From: an uncultured Bacilli bacterium
GTDB lineage: Bacteria; Bacillota_I; Bacilli_A; RF39; UBA660
Direction: 5' to 3'
DNA length: 28,106 nucleotides
NCBI GenBank assembly: GCA_934102255.1
Contig: CAKOSN010000026.1
Location: forward strand, 1 to 28,106
A model generated the notes under the pieces. The model had not been told where the DNA came from and made no database searches. It was given only the letters and a program-made list of their open reading frames with translations. A program made the position numbers and the translations under genes. Of this stretch, positions 7,894 through 14,774 are shown piece after piece; positions within the stretch are counted from its first letter, which is position 1, and each line of letters opens with the position of its first letter.

Positions 7894-8523
7894 ATGAAAG
7901 CACTTTTAATTAAAATTAGAAAGCTTGGAAAAGAAAATAAATATTTAATAATTGCTATTCTTGTATTTATTCTTTGCTTTTTAAATAATTGGTATTCGGA
8001 TATTATTTTACAATCTTTATTTTCTTTAATAATTGTTCCTATAATAATTATTTTTCTGATTTATAATATATTTTTAATTTTAACTATAATAAATTTAGTC
8101 AAAACAAAAAGGAAAAGTAGTATTATTGCTTTAATTATTTATATAATTATTCCTATATTTTGTATTTTCTTTCCTTTTAGAGAATGTAGAGTTAATTTAG
8201 AAATGTGGCTTTATAAAAAAGAGAGAGAAGATATAATAATTAATGTTAAAAATAAAGATTATGTAGCCGATGAAAATGGTAATATCGAGTTACCTAAAAA
8301 TTTAAAAAAAGTATCTACTAGTGGTGAAGTAACAGTTTACGAAAATGATGATGAAGGAGTATTAATTTGCTTCTGGGTTATGCGTGGTGTTTTGTCGGGG
8401 TCAGTTCAATTAATGTATTCTAGTAGTGATGAGGCTTTAATATATAAAAATGAAACTGGACATAAAATTACATATGTGGAAAAATTAAAAGATAATTGGT
8501 ACTGGGTAGAAACGGAATATTAA
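7894..8523 (+). CDS. Uncharacterised membrane protein, three predicted helices
   Basis: A 209-residue protein. The ATG at 7894 is nine bases from AGAAGG; the in-frame ATG at 7885 overlaps that site and is rejected. Hydrophobic segments are at about 18-35, 40-68 and 76-98, very rich in Ile/Leu/Phe. A soluble domain of roughly 105 residues follows (DIIINVKNKDYVADENGNIELP, then VSTSGEVTVYENDDEG and a repeated Y-x-W-V ending). With three helices and a cytoplasmic N-terminus, the soluble domain would be outside. No catalytic motif seen. Last gene of the 5368-8523 run; the bile salt hydrolase downstream has its own promoter. Confidence 0.72.
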   Translation: MKALLIKIRKLGKENKYLIIAILVFILCFLNNWYSDIILQSLFSLIIVPIIIIFLIYNIFLILTIINLVKTKRKSSIIALIIYIIIPIFCIFFPFRECRVNLEMWLYKKEREDIIINVKNKDYVADENGNIELPKNLKKVSTSGEVTVYENDDEGVLICFWVMRGVLSGSVQLMYSSSDEALIYKNETGHKITYVEKLKDNWYWVETEY

Positions 8524-8530
8524 AATTATC

Positions 8531-8557
8531 TTGACTTAAATAAAGAAAAAATATAAT
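8531..8557 (+). promoter_or_regulatory. Promoter TTGACT-15-TATAAT for bile salt hydrolase
   Basis: TTGACT (8531-8536) and TATAAT (8552-8557), 15 bp apart, 22 bp before the start codon. Same sequence and same short spacing as the promoter at 5315-5341. Confidence 0.6.
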
Positions 8558-8579
8558 AAAAAAGAAAGTAGGAATTGAA

Positions 8580-9554
8580 ATGTGTACAGCAGTAACTTAT
8601 AAAACAAAAGATTTTTATTTTGGAAGAACTTTAGATTATGAATTTTCTTATGGTGAGGAAGTAACAATAACGCCTAAAAATTATCACTTTAAATTTAGAA
8701 ACGGTAATTTTTTAATTGTACATTACGCACTTATAGGAATGGCACATGTGGCAGACGATTATCCTTTGTATTATGAGGCAGTAAACGAGTGTGGACTTGG
8801 TATGGCTGGTCTTAATTTTCCTGGCAATGCAGTATATAATGAAAAAAGGAATGATAAAGATAATGTAGCTCAGTTTGAACTTATTCCTTGGCTTCTTGGA
8901 AAGTGTGCAAGTGTTGATGAAGCTAGATATTTATTAGAAAATATTAATATAACTAATGAACCTTTTAATGACAAATATTCAGTTTCACCTTTACATTGGC
9001 TAATTGCTGATAGTAAAGAATGTATTGTTGTAGAAGCTGTTAAGGAAGGTTTAAAAATTTATGAAAATCCTGTTGGTGTTATGACTAATAATCCACCATT
9101 TGATAAACAGTTATTTAATTTAAATAATTATCGTCATTTATCTAATGCAGAATTACCTAGTACTTTTAGTGATAACTTAAAATTAGAAAGTTATAGTCGT
9201 GGTTTAGGTGGTCTTGGTCTTCCAGGTGATGTTTCTAGTATGTCAAGATTTGTTAGAGCATCTTTTGTCAAGATGAACTCGGTAAGTAGTGATGATGAGG
9301 TCTCTAGTGTTAATCAATTCTTTCATATTTTAAACTCAGTTGAACAAGTAAGAGGATGTTGTAAGTTAAAAGAAAATACTTTTGAAATAACTATTTATAG
9401 TAGTTGTTGTAATGCTACTCGTGGAATTTATTATTATACAACTTATAATAATCATATGATAAACGCTATTGATATGCATAAAGAGAACTTAGATAGTGAA
9501 AAATTAATAAGATATTCATTGATTGATAAAGAACAAATTAATTATATTAATTAG
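8580..9554 (+). CDS. bsh: Bile salt hydrolase (choloylglycine hydrolase)
   Basis: A 324-residue Ntn hydrolase, the usual length. It should split glycine or taurine from conjugated bile acids in the cytoplasm. The catalytic set can be matched to Clostridium perfringens BSH from memory: Cys2 (exposed once Met1 is removed), Arg16, Asp19 (FGRTLDY), Asn79 (GLNFPG), Asn170 (VMTNNPPFD) and Arg223 (MSRFVRASF). Overall similarity continues to the end (EFFHIL-like NQFFHILNSVEQVRG; INAIDMHKENLD). It is closer to BSH than to penicillin V acylase. The substrate loop reads YSRGLGGLGLPGD (205-217). No signal peptide. Ribosome site GTAGGA before the ATG, and an own promoter, so it is expressed apart from the upstream genes. 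It marks the organism as a gut inhabitant. Confidence 0.93.
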   Translation: MCTAVTYKTKDFYFGRTLDYEFSYGEEVTITPKNYHFKFRNGNFLIVHYALIGMAHVADDYPLYYEAVNECGLGMAGLNFPGNAVYNEKRNDKDNVAQFELIPWLLGKCASVDEARYLLENINITNEPFNDKYSVSPLHWLIADSKECIVVEAVKEGLKIYENPVGVMTNNPPFDKQLFNLNNYRHLSNAELPSTFSDNLKLESYSRGLGGLGLPGDVSSMSRFVRASFVKMNSVSSDDEVSSVNQFFHILNSVEQVRGCCKLKENTFEITIYSSCCNATRGIYYYTTYNNHMINAIDMHKENLDSEKLIRYSLIDKEQINYIN

Positions 9555-9576
9555 AATTACTAGTTTAAAAAGGTAG

Positions 9577-9582
9577 TATAAT
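9577..9582 (+). promoter_or_regulatory. -10 box TATAAT before the ATC-hydrolase gene
   Basis: Perfect TATAAT 49 bp before the ATG at 9631. The -35 region (GAATTA at 9554-9559) is poor. Confidence 0.45.
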
Positions 9583-9630
9583 ACTTTAATTTAAATTGAA
9601 TAGTAATTATAGATTGGAAGTTAGAAAGCA

Positions 9631-10215
9631 ATGAAAATAAAACAAGAAACATTAATTGAAAAGTTTTTAATAAAATAGTTAGGAGAGGAAAAAGAGAGTA
9701 GTGTTCTTGAAAAACAAAAAGACATTTTAGATAAAATAATTAAAAATACTAAAAATAAATCTGAAAATCAAATGAAAACGCTTGTTCAAACAATTCTTCC
9801 ACGTATAGCACTTTTTAAAGCTTTATTAGAAGAGGGAATATCCAAAGAAGAATCCTATAAAATTGTGCAGAAATACATGATGGATATTGTTGGTAAAGAA
9901 AAAAATGATTCAATGAAAAAAATGGAAAAAGTACCATGTTTCTATTTTCTTTATAGTAATATTTTTCTTTCAGTTGTTAGAAAAACCGACCTTTGGAAAA
10001 GTACCCAAGAAAAAGGAAAAGATTATTTTAAGGTAACAATGAAAAAGTGTTTATGGCATGATGCATGCGTAGAAAATGATTGTGCCGATTTATGCCGCCT
10101 TTTCTGTGATGTTGATAATTGTACTTATGCTAATCTAAAAAAGTTAGGCTTTAAAAGAACTAAGACTTTAGGTTATGGTGATGATTGCTGTGATTTTCAT
10201 TTTTATAAAAAATAG
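9631..10215 (+). pseudogene. ATC hydrolase family gene with in-frame TAG at codon 16
   Basis: The family (L-2-amino-thiazoline-4-carboxylate hydrolase, PF14196 type) is recognised by KCLWHDACVENDCADLC, FCDVDN and the ending LGYGDDCCDFHFYKK. The reading frame runs from ATG 9631 (GGAAG ten bases upstream, TATAAT further up) to 10215, but codon 16 is TAG (9676-9678). After the stop the same frame continues as LGEEKESSVLEKQKDILDKI, which looks like normal coding sequence for the helical N-terminus. No ATG, GTG or TTG occurs between 9679 and the ATG at 9772, and that ATG has no ribosome site. Reinitiation at 9772 would give 147 residues that keep the cysteine motifs. Most likely a recent nonsense mutation; readthrough or weak internal initiation cannot be excluded. 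Intact genes of the family are about 190-210 residues. Confidence 0.75.
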
Positions 10216-10286
10216 TAAAATTATTGCAAAAGCTTAGGAACAATAAAAAATAATTTTAATTTATAAAATTTGAGGAGAAGATAGAA

Positions 10287-10721
10287 ATGAATAAAAAGTA
10301 TGAATTTTTTATAGCCGGAAGAGCTAGAAACAAGGAAAATATTTTGAAAATATGTGATTTATTTGATAAATATGGTATTTCTTATTATTGCTTTTTAAAA
10401 AATGAGGCTAATTGGGGATATGGTAATCCCAATCAAACACCAGAAGAAAATCAAAAAGAATTTGAGTCTCTTGGTTTAAAAAGTGATGTTGTATTAAATT
10501 TATTTAATATGGATTTAGAAGGCGAAAAAAATTCTTCTAACTTACTTTTAGTTTTGCCTGCTGGTAAAGCTGCACATATTGAGGCAGGAATAGCCTATGG
10601 TTTAGGAAAAAAGTGTTATGCAATCGGTGAGTATGAAGCTACTGATACTTTGTATAATATTTTTGAAAATATATTTACTGATGAAAAAAATCTAGAAAGT
10701 TTTCTTAAATCTTATAAGTAA
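10287..10721 (+). CDS. Nucleoside 2-deoxyribosyltransferase-fold protein
   Basis: A 144-residue single-domain protein with ribosome site GAGGAGA ten bases upstream. It starts with a strand and glycine turn (FFIAGRARN) and has SDVVLNLFN and LLLVLPAGKAAHIEAGIAYGLGKKCYAIGE (86-115). The last piece matches the nucleoside 2-deoxyribosyltransferase superfamily, in which the Glu in x-x-E-x-G-x-A is the nucleophile; here Glu99. Such proteins move deoxyribose between bases or hydrolyse nucleotide N-glycosidic bonds; relatives act in salvage, nucleotide-sugar metabolism and some defence systems. Substrate not predictable. It appears to be a single-gene unit ending at a weak terminator. Confidence 0.72.
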   Translation: MNKKYEFFIAGRARNKENILKICDLFDKYGISYYCFLKNEANWGYGNPNQTPEENQKEFESLGLKSDVVLNLFNMDLEGEKNSSNLLLVLPAGKAAHIEAGIAYGLGKKCYAIGEYEATDTLYNIFENIFTDEKNLESFLKSYK

Positions 10722-10734
10722 TGGTTACTTTTTT
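10716..10734 (+). terminator. Short candidate terminator overlapping the stop codon
   Basis: AAGTAA (10716-10721, containing the TAA stop) and TTACTT (10725-10730) form a six-pair stem with a TGG loop, followed by T4. The stem is weak, so efficiency is doubtful. Confidence 0.4.
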
Positions 10735-10836
10735 AATAAAAACTTTAAAATTAAGTGCTTTTTTATATTTTCACTTTATGTCCTGTTAATTATAGAAAAT
10801 AAAGATATAATTTTTAACAAGAAGGGAAAATATAAA

Positions 10837-11394
10837 ATGAATCAAGAAAAAATTGGAATGTTTATCCAAAATTTAAGAAAAGATAATAATTGGACACAAG
10901 AAGAATTGGCTGAGAAATTAGGCGTTAATATAAAAAGTATTAGTAGGTGGGAAACTGGTAAAAATTTACCGGACCATGCTTTAATAGTAGAAATATGTAA
11001 ACTATTTAAAATCTCTATTAATGAATTTTATAACGGTAAGAAAGTGAAGAAAAGTAATAAAGTTTTGCAAATTATACTTTTTTATCTTTTTGCGAGTTTT
11101 ACGGGTATTATCGTTTTACCAGTTCTTGGAATAACGGCTCCTACTTTTATTTTAAGTGGTATTATTGTACCTGTTTTAGGACTGGTTAAATTAGTAGCAT
11201 ATATTTTTGGCAAAGACATATCTTTTATAATGTTTAGTTTAGGCAATTTTACTCTTAATCCTATTTTGGGCTTTTTCTTAAGTATAATTATTGGCTTGAT
11301 TATGATTATAGCTGGTATTTATATGTGGAAAATTTTAATAAAGTATATTCATTATATAACTGATAAAAAGAGTAAATTATATATTGATTTATAG
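10837..11394 (+). CDS. XRE-family regulator with C-terminal membrane domain
   Basis: A 185-residue protein. Residues 7-62 form a helix-turn-helix of the XRE/Cro type: LRKDNNWTQEELAEKLGV, then the recognition helix SISRWETGKNLPD. Residues 72-170 are hydrophobic with about three helices, so the DNA-binding domain is tethered to the inner face of the membrane. Such proteins sense membrane or envelope state or control nearby transporters. An AT-rich TATAAT near 10810 and the ribosome site AAGAAGGG precede it. A second XRE/membrane regulator is encoded at 20642. Targets unknown; the nitroreductase downstream has its own promoter-like boxes. Confidence 0.83.
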   Translation: MNQEKIGMFIQNLRKDNNWTQEELAEKLGVNIKSISRWETGKNLPDHALIVEICKLFKISINEFYNGKKVKKSNKVLQIILFYLFASFTGIIVLPVLGITAPTFILSGIIVPVLGLVKLVAYIFGKDISFIMFSLGNFTLNPILGFFLSIIIGLIMIIAGIYMWKILIKYIHYITDKKSKLYIDL

Positions 11395-11421
11395 TAATTA
11401 ATGAAAAAAATACATGACTTA

Positions 11422-11451
11422 TTGAAAAAAGGCTTAAAATAATTGTAAAAT
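11422..11451 (+). promoter_or_regulatory. Promoter-like TTGAAA-18-TAAAAT
   Basis: TTGAAA (11422-11427) and TAAAAT (11446-11451) with 18 bp spacing, 23 bp before the nitroreductase start. Acceptable but not strong boxes in AT-rich DNA. Confidence 0.4.
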
Positions 11452-11474
11452 GATAACATAAAAGGAGAATAAAA

Positions 11475-12002
11475 ATGAATGAAACTTTAAAAGTGTTAGA
11501 AAATAGAAGAAGTTGTCGTAAGTTTAAAAATGATATGATAACTAAGGAAGAATTGGAGTCTATCTTAAGAGCTGGTACTTTTGCTCCTTCGGGACATAAT
11601 AGTCAGGCTTCGATTATAATTGCTATTACAAATAAAGATATAATAGGCAAGTTAGCTCGTGAAAATAGTAAGATAGCTGGTTGGCAGGAAGACTTTAATC
11701 CCTTTTATGGGGCACCCGTAGTAGTGGCAGTTCTTGCCGATAAAAAAATTCCAACTTATCTTTATGACGGTAGCTTAGTTATGGGTAATATGTTAAATGC
11801 CGCAGAGTCTTTAGGAGTTGCAAGCATTTGGATACATCGTGCGAAGGAAGTATTTGAAGGTCCAGTTGGTAAAGAAATTTTAAGCAATCTAGGTATTAGG
11901 GGTGATTACGAAGGTATTGGTTTTTGTGCTTTAGGATATCAAGAAGGTGAAAAATTAACAGCTAAACCACGTAAAGAAAATTATATATATTATGTAAAAT
12001 AA
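11475..12002 (+). CDS. Nitroreductase family FMN-dependent oxidoreductase
   Basis: A 175-residue protein, at the short end for the family (about 170-220). The N-terminal RRSCRKF (11-17) is the FMN phosphate-binding motif. APSGHNSQ (about 37-44) also contacts FMN. The C-terminal half has the usual GSLVMGNMLNAAESLGVASIWIHRA dimer/FMN segment and a GIGFCALGYQ strand. Acts in the cytoplasm as a homodimer, passing electrons from NAD(P)H to quinones, flavins or nitro compounds; natural substrate unknown. Ribosome site AAAGGAG eight bases upstream. Followed by a terminator, so probably a single-gene unit. Confidence 0.88.
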   Translation: MNETLKVLENRRSCRKFKNDMITKEELESILRAGTFAPSGHNSQASIIIAITNKDIIGKLARENSKIAGWQEDFNPFYGAPVVVAVLADKKIPTYLYDGSLVMGNMLNAAESLGVASIWIHRAKEVFEGPVGKEILSNLGIRGDYEGIGFCALGYQEGEKLTAKPRKENYIYYVK

Positions 12003-12006
12003 GAGG

Positions 12007-12040
12007 AAGAGATAATTACTAAAAGCTTAGCTCTTTTTTT
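12007..12040 (+). terminator. Rho-independent terminator after nitroreductase
   Basis: AAGAG (12007-12011) pairs with CTCTT (12031-12035), and an inner CTAA/TTAG stem (12019-12022/12027-12030) closes an AAGC loop. The left side has a seven-base bulge. T7 follows (12034-12040). Confidence 0.6.
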
Positions 12041-12062
12041 GAGTAAGTGATTAAAAGCATAT

Positions 12063-12106
12063 CTTACAAGATTGTAAGGTAGAAATCTAATTTTAAGTGT
12101 TATAAT
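12063..12106 (+). promoter_or_regulatory. BceR-type operator and promoter of the two-component genes
   Basis: CTTACAAGATTGTAAG (12063-12078) is a perfect palindrome and fits TnACA-N4-TGTAA, the published BceR-family site. TATAAT (12101-12106) lies 23 bp downstream. The -35 place just after the palindrome (12078-12083, GGTAGA) is far from TTGACA, as expected where an activator replaces it. The same site occurs before the ABC transporter genes. Confidence 0.72.
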
Positions 12107-12153
12107 CAAAGAGAAAGGACAACTTATATTAGTTATTGAAAAAGAAATAAATT

Positions 12154-12816
12154 ATGAAAAAAATATTAATAATTGAAGATGAAGAACTTATTAGAAATGA
12201 ATTAAAGACTTTACTAGAAACTAATGGCTTTTTAGCAGCAGTATTAGAAGACTTTACTAATCCGTTAGAGAAAATAAAATTAATTAAGCCGGACCTAATT
12301 TTAATGGATATAAACTTACCTGGTTGTAATGGACAGAGTCTTTTAAAAACTTTAAGAAAAGATACTAATGTACCAGTAATCATGCTTACTAGTAGAGTTA
12401 CAGAAGTTGATGAAGTTTTGTCTATGTCATATGGAGCAGATGATTATATAACTAAACCCTATAATCCTACTATTTTACTTTTAAGAATTCAAAATATTTT
12501 TAAGAGAATGGCAAGTAGCAGTAATACTTTGTTTTATAACGATATAATGGTTAATCCTAAGAAAGGTATCTTAGAATATCAAGGTAGTACTTTAGAACTT
12601 ACTAAAAATGAAATGATAATATTTACCTATCTTTTAGAAAATAAAGATAAAATAGTAAGTAGAGATGAACTAATGACAGACTTATGGAATAATAATGAAT
12701 TTATAAATGATAATGCTCTTACGGTTAATATTAGTAGATTAAGAAGTAAGCTTGCTTTCTTTAACTTAGAAGATTGTATTGAAACGAGAAAAAATCAAGG
12801 TTATAGATTAAAATAA
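12154..12816 (+). CDS. OmpR-family response regulator, BceR-like
   Basis: A 220-residue response regulator. The receiver domain covers 1-115: acidic pocket Glu8-Asp9-Glu10, phosphoacceptor Asp52 (LILMDINLPG), Thr79 or Ser80 switch residue, Lys101 (ITKPYNP). A winged-helix DNA-binding domain follows (about 125-220), with LTKNEMIIFTYLLENK and the recognition helix region DNALTVNISRLRSKL ending in QGYRLK. Size and order are those of OmpR/BceR/GraR regulators. It is predicted to bind the palindromes at 12063 and 13917 and switch on the transporter when the cell meets a peptide antibiotic. Start codon ATG follows a weak purine-rich site. The sensor kinase follows after 22 bp. Confidence 0.92.
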   Translation: MKKILIIEDEELIRNELKTLLETNGFLAAVLEDFTNPLEKIKLIKPDLILMDINLPGCNGQSLLKTLRKDTNVPVIMLTSRVTEVDEVLSMSYGADDYITKPYNPTILLLRIQNIFKRMASSSNTLFYNDIMVNPKKGILEYQGSTLELTKNEMIIFTYLLENKDKIVSRDELMTDLWNNNEFINDNALTVNISRLRSKLAFFNLEDCIETRKNQGYRLK

Positions 12817-12838
12817 AAAAGAAATTGAGTGATAAGGT

Positions 12839-13876
12839 ATGCGTTTAAAAGATTATTTGCAAGATAAATTGGGGAGTATTTTTATTATTTTGATTGGTTT
12901 TGTTATATCAATATTGTTACTTAATGCTTTTAAAGTAGATAATTCTTTAAAAGTAGCTTTAGTAATTATTTATTTTAGTGTAGTTATTATTTGTTTTAGT
13001 TATGATTTTTTAAGAAAGTATTGGTTTTATAATACTTTAGTAAAAACGATAGAAGGGTTAGATAAGAAATATTTAGTTACCGAAATGATAAATGAACCTA
13101 ACTTTTTAGAAGGAAAAATCTTTTATCAAGCTCTTTATGAAATAAATAAAGATTATTTAGAAGAGATAAAAAAGTATAACTTAAGTACTAATGATTTTAA
13201 AGATTATGTAGAAATGTGGATACATGAGGCCAAAATACCAATAGCAAGTTTAGTTTTATTAAATCATAATCATCAAGGAGAAATTGCTAGTAAGTATGGA
13301 ATCCAGATTAGAAAATTAGATAATTATATTGATCAGATTCTTTATTATGTACGCAGTAATAATTTAGAAAATGATTATATAATTAAGGAAAAATTTTTAA
13401 AAGATATAGTAAAATTAGCGGCTTTAAAAAATAAAGATGATTTACTTTTTAATAATGTATCTTTTAGAGTTGATGTTCATGATGAGAAAGTTTTGACTGA
13501 TAGTAAATGGTTAGAATTTGTTTTAAATCAAATTATAAATAATGCTATAAAGTATAAAAAGAGTAAAGAAGATTTAAAAGAAAATGAAGAAAGTTATATT
13601 AAAATAAAGGCTTTAGAAGATAAAGAAAAAGTTGTTTTAAAGATATATGATAATGGAATTGGGATTGCTAAAGAAGACTTGCCAAGAGTTTTTGAAAAAG
13701 CTTTTACGGGGACAAATGGACGTAAGGTTTCTAAATCAACCGGAATGGGTTTATATATTGCTAAAAGTTTATGTAACAAACTCGGGCATACTCTAGAAAT
13801 TGCTTCGGTTAGGGGTGAGTATACTTGTCTTACTATTACTTTCTTTAAAAATGATTTTTATAAAATGGAAAATTAA
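12839..13876 (+). CDS. Sensor histidine kinase, BceS-like intramembrane-sensing type
   Basis: A 345-residue kinase. Two close N-terminal helices (about 12-30 and 37-56) have only a few residues between them, the hallmark of intramembrane-sensing kinases that cannot bind the peptide themselves and rely on the BceAB transporter. DHp helix: phosphoacceptor His129 in EMWIHEAKIPIASL, typical of the BceS group. ATPase domain: N box LNQIINNAIKY (about 227-237), G1 DNGIGI, F box-like VFEKAFTG, G2 STGMGLYIAKSL. It would phosphorylate Asp52 of the regulator encoded just upstream. Ribosome site AAGG close to the ATG. Confidence 0.92.
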   Translation: MRLKDYLQDKLGSIFIILIGFVISILLLNAFKVDNSLKVALVIIYFSVVIICFSYDFLRKYWFYNTLVKTIEGLDKKYLVTEMINEPNFLEGKIFYQALYEINKDYLEEIKKYNLSTNDFKDYVEMWIHEAKIPIASLVLLNHNHQGEIASKYGIQIRKLDNYIDQILYYVRSNNLENDYIIKEKFLKDIVKLAALKNKDDLLFNNVSFRVDVHDEKVLTDSKWLEFVLNQIINNAIKYKKSKEDLKENEESYIKIKALEDKEKVVLKIYDNGIGIAKEDLPRVFEKAFTGTNGRKVSKSTGMGLYIAKSLCNKLGHTLEIASVRGEYTCLTITFFKNDFYKMEN

Positions 13877-13916
13877 GATAATGATTATTAATTTAGATAC
13901 AATTAACCAGATAAGC

Positions 13917-13930
13917 TTACAAAATTGTAA
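13917..13930 (+). promoter_or_regulatory. BceR-type operator before the ABC transporter genes
   Basis: TTACA-AAAT-TGTAA fits TnACA-N4-TGTAA exactly and shares CTTACAA and TTGTAA with the site at 12063. Downstream, TAGAAT occurs at 13944-13949 and 13962-13967 as possible -10 boxes; neither sits at the 23-bp distance seen at the first site. Confidence 0.72.
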
Positions 13931-14006
13931 TGTTTAGTAATATTAGAATAGCGACTTATTTTAGAATTTAATCTACAATGGAAAAGAAAGGAGAAAAATA
14001 TAAAAT

Positions 14007-14774
14007 ATGGAAAAAATTTTAAAAATTGACACGATACAGAAATACTATGGTAAGAATGGTAGCTTGACTAAAGCTATTGATAATATTTCTTTTGAAGTAG
14101 AAAAAGGTGAATTTGTTGCTATCATGGGAGCCTCTGGTTCAGGAAAGACAACACTTTTAAATTGCATTTCAACGATTGATAAAGTAACTTCCGGTCATAT
14201 TTATGTTGGCACTACAGATATTACAAAGCTAAAAGGTAATGCTCTAAATAAGTTTAGAAGAGAAGAACTTGGTTTTATTTTTCAAGACTTTAATCTTTTA
14301 GATACCCTAACGGCCTATGAAAATGTAGCTTTAGCTTTATCAATTCAAAATGTTTCTTATAAAGAAATGGATAAAAAAATTAAGAGTCTTGCTAGTAAGT
14401 TAGGAATTAGAGAGATTTTAGATAAGTATCCTTATCAATTAAGTGGTGGTCAAAAACAGAGAGTAGCTAGTTTACGCGCTATTATAACAAGTCCGAAGTT
14501 AATCTTAGCTGATGAGCCCACGGGAGCCTTAGATTCGAAGTCTTCAAAAATGTTATTAAGTCAGTTTGCTACTTTAAACGAAGAGATAAAAGCTACAATT
14601 TTAATGGTTACCCATGATGCTTTTACGGCCAGTTTTGCTAGTCGGGTAATATTTATCAAAGACGGTAAAATATTTAATGAAATTTATAAAGGAGATAATA
14701 GTAGAAAAGAGTTTTTTGATAAGATTATTGATGTGGTTACTGTTTTAGGAGGCGACTTATCCGATGCTTTGTAA
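14007..14774 (+). CDS. ABC transporter ATP-binding protein, BceA-like
   Basis: A 255-residue ATPase of the MacB/LolD/BceA branch. Walker A GASGSGKTT (41-49), Q-loop Gln93 in FIFQDFNLLD, signature LSGGQ (145-149), Walker B LILADEP (165-171), switch His203. ASGSGKTTLLNCIS and the FQDFNLL loop are typical of the antimicrobial-peptide transporter subgroup. It powers the membrane partner encoded by the next gene, whose start overlaps this gene's end by 11 bp (translational coupling). Ribosome site AAGGAG is about 12 bases upstream. Preceded by the BceR-type operator, so it is induced by the neighbouring two-component pair. Confidence 0.93.
   Translation: MEKILKIDTIQKYYGKNGSLTKAIDNISFEVEKGEFVAIMGASGSGKTTLLNCISTIDKVTSGHIYVGTTDITKLKGNALNKFRREELGFIFQDFNLLDTLTAYENVALALSIQNVSYKEMDKKIKSLASKLGIREILDKYPYQLSGGQKQRVASLRAIITSPKLILADEPTGALDSKSSKMLLSQFATLNEEIKATILMVTHDAFTASFASRVIFIKDGKIFNEIYKGDNSRKEFFDKIIDVVTVLGGDLSDAL

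Noticed and set aside
12129..12383. 84-codon - strand frame opposite the response regulator
   Set aside because: Antisense to the receiver domain, whose motifs are all intact on the + strand.
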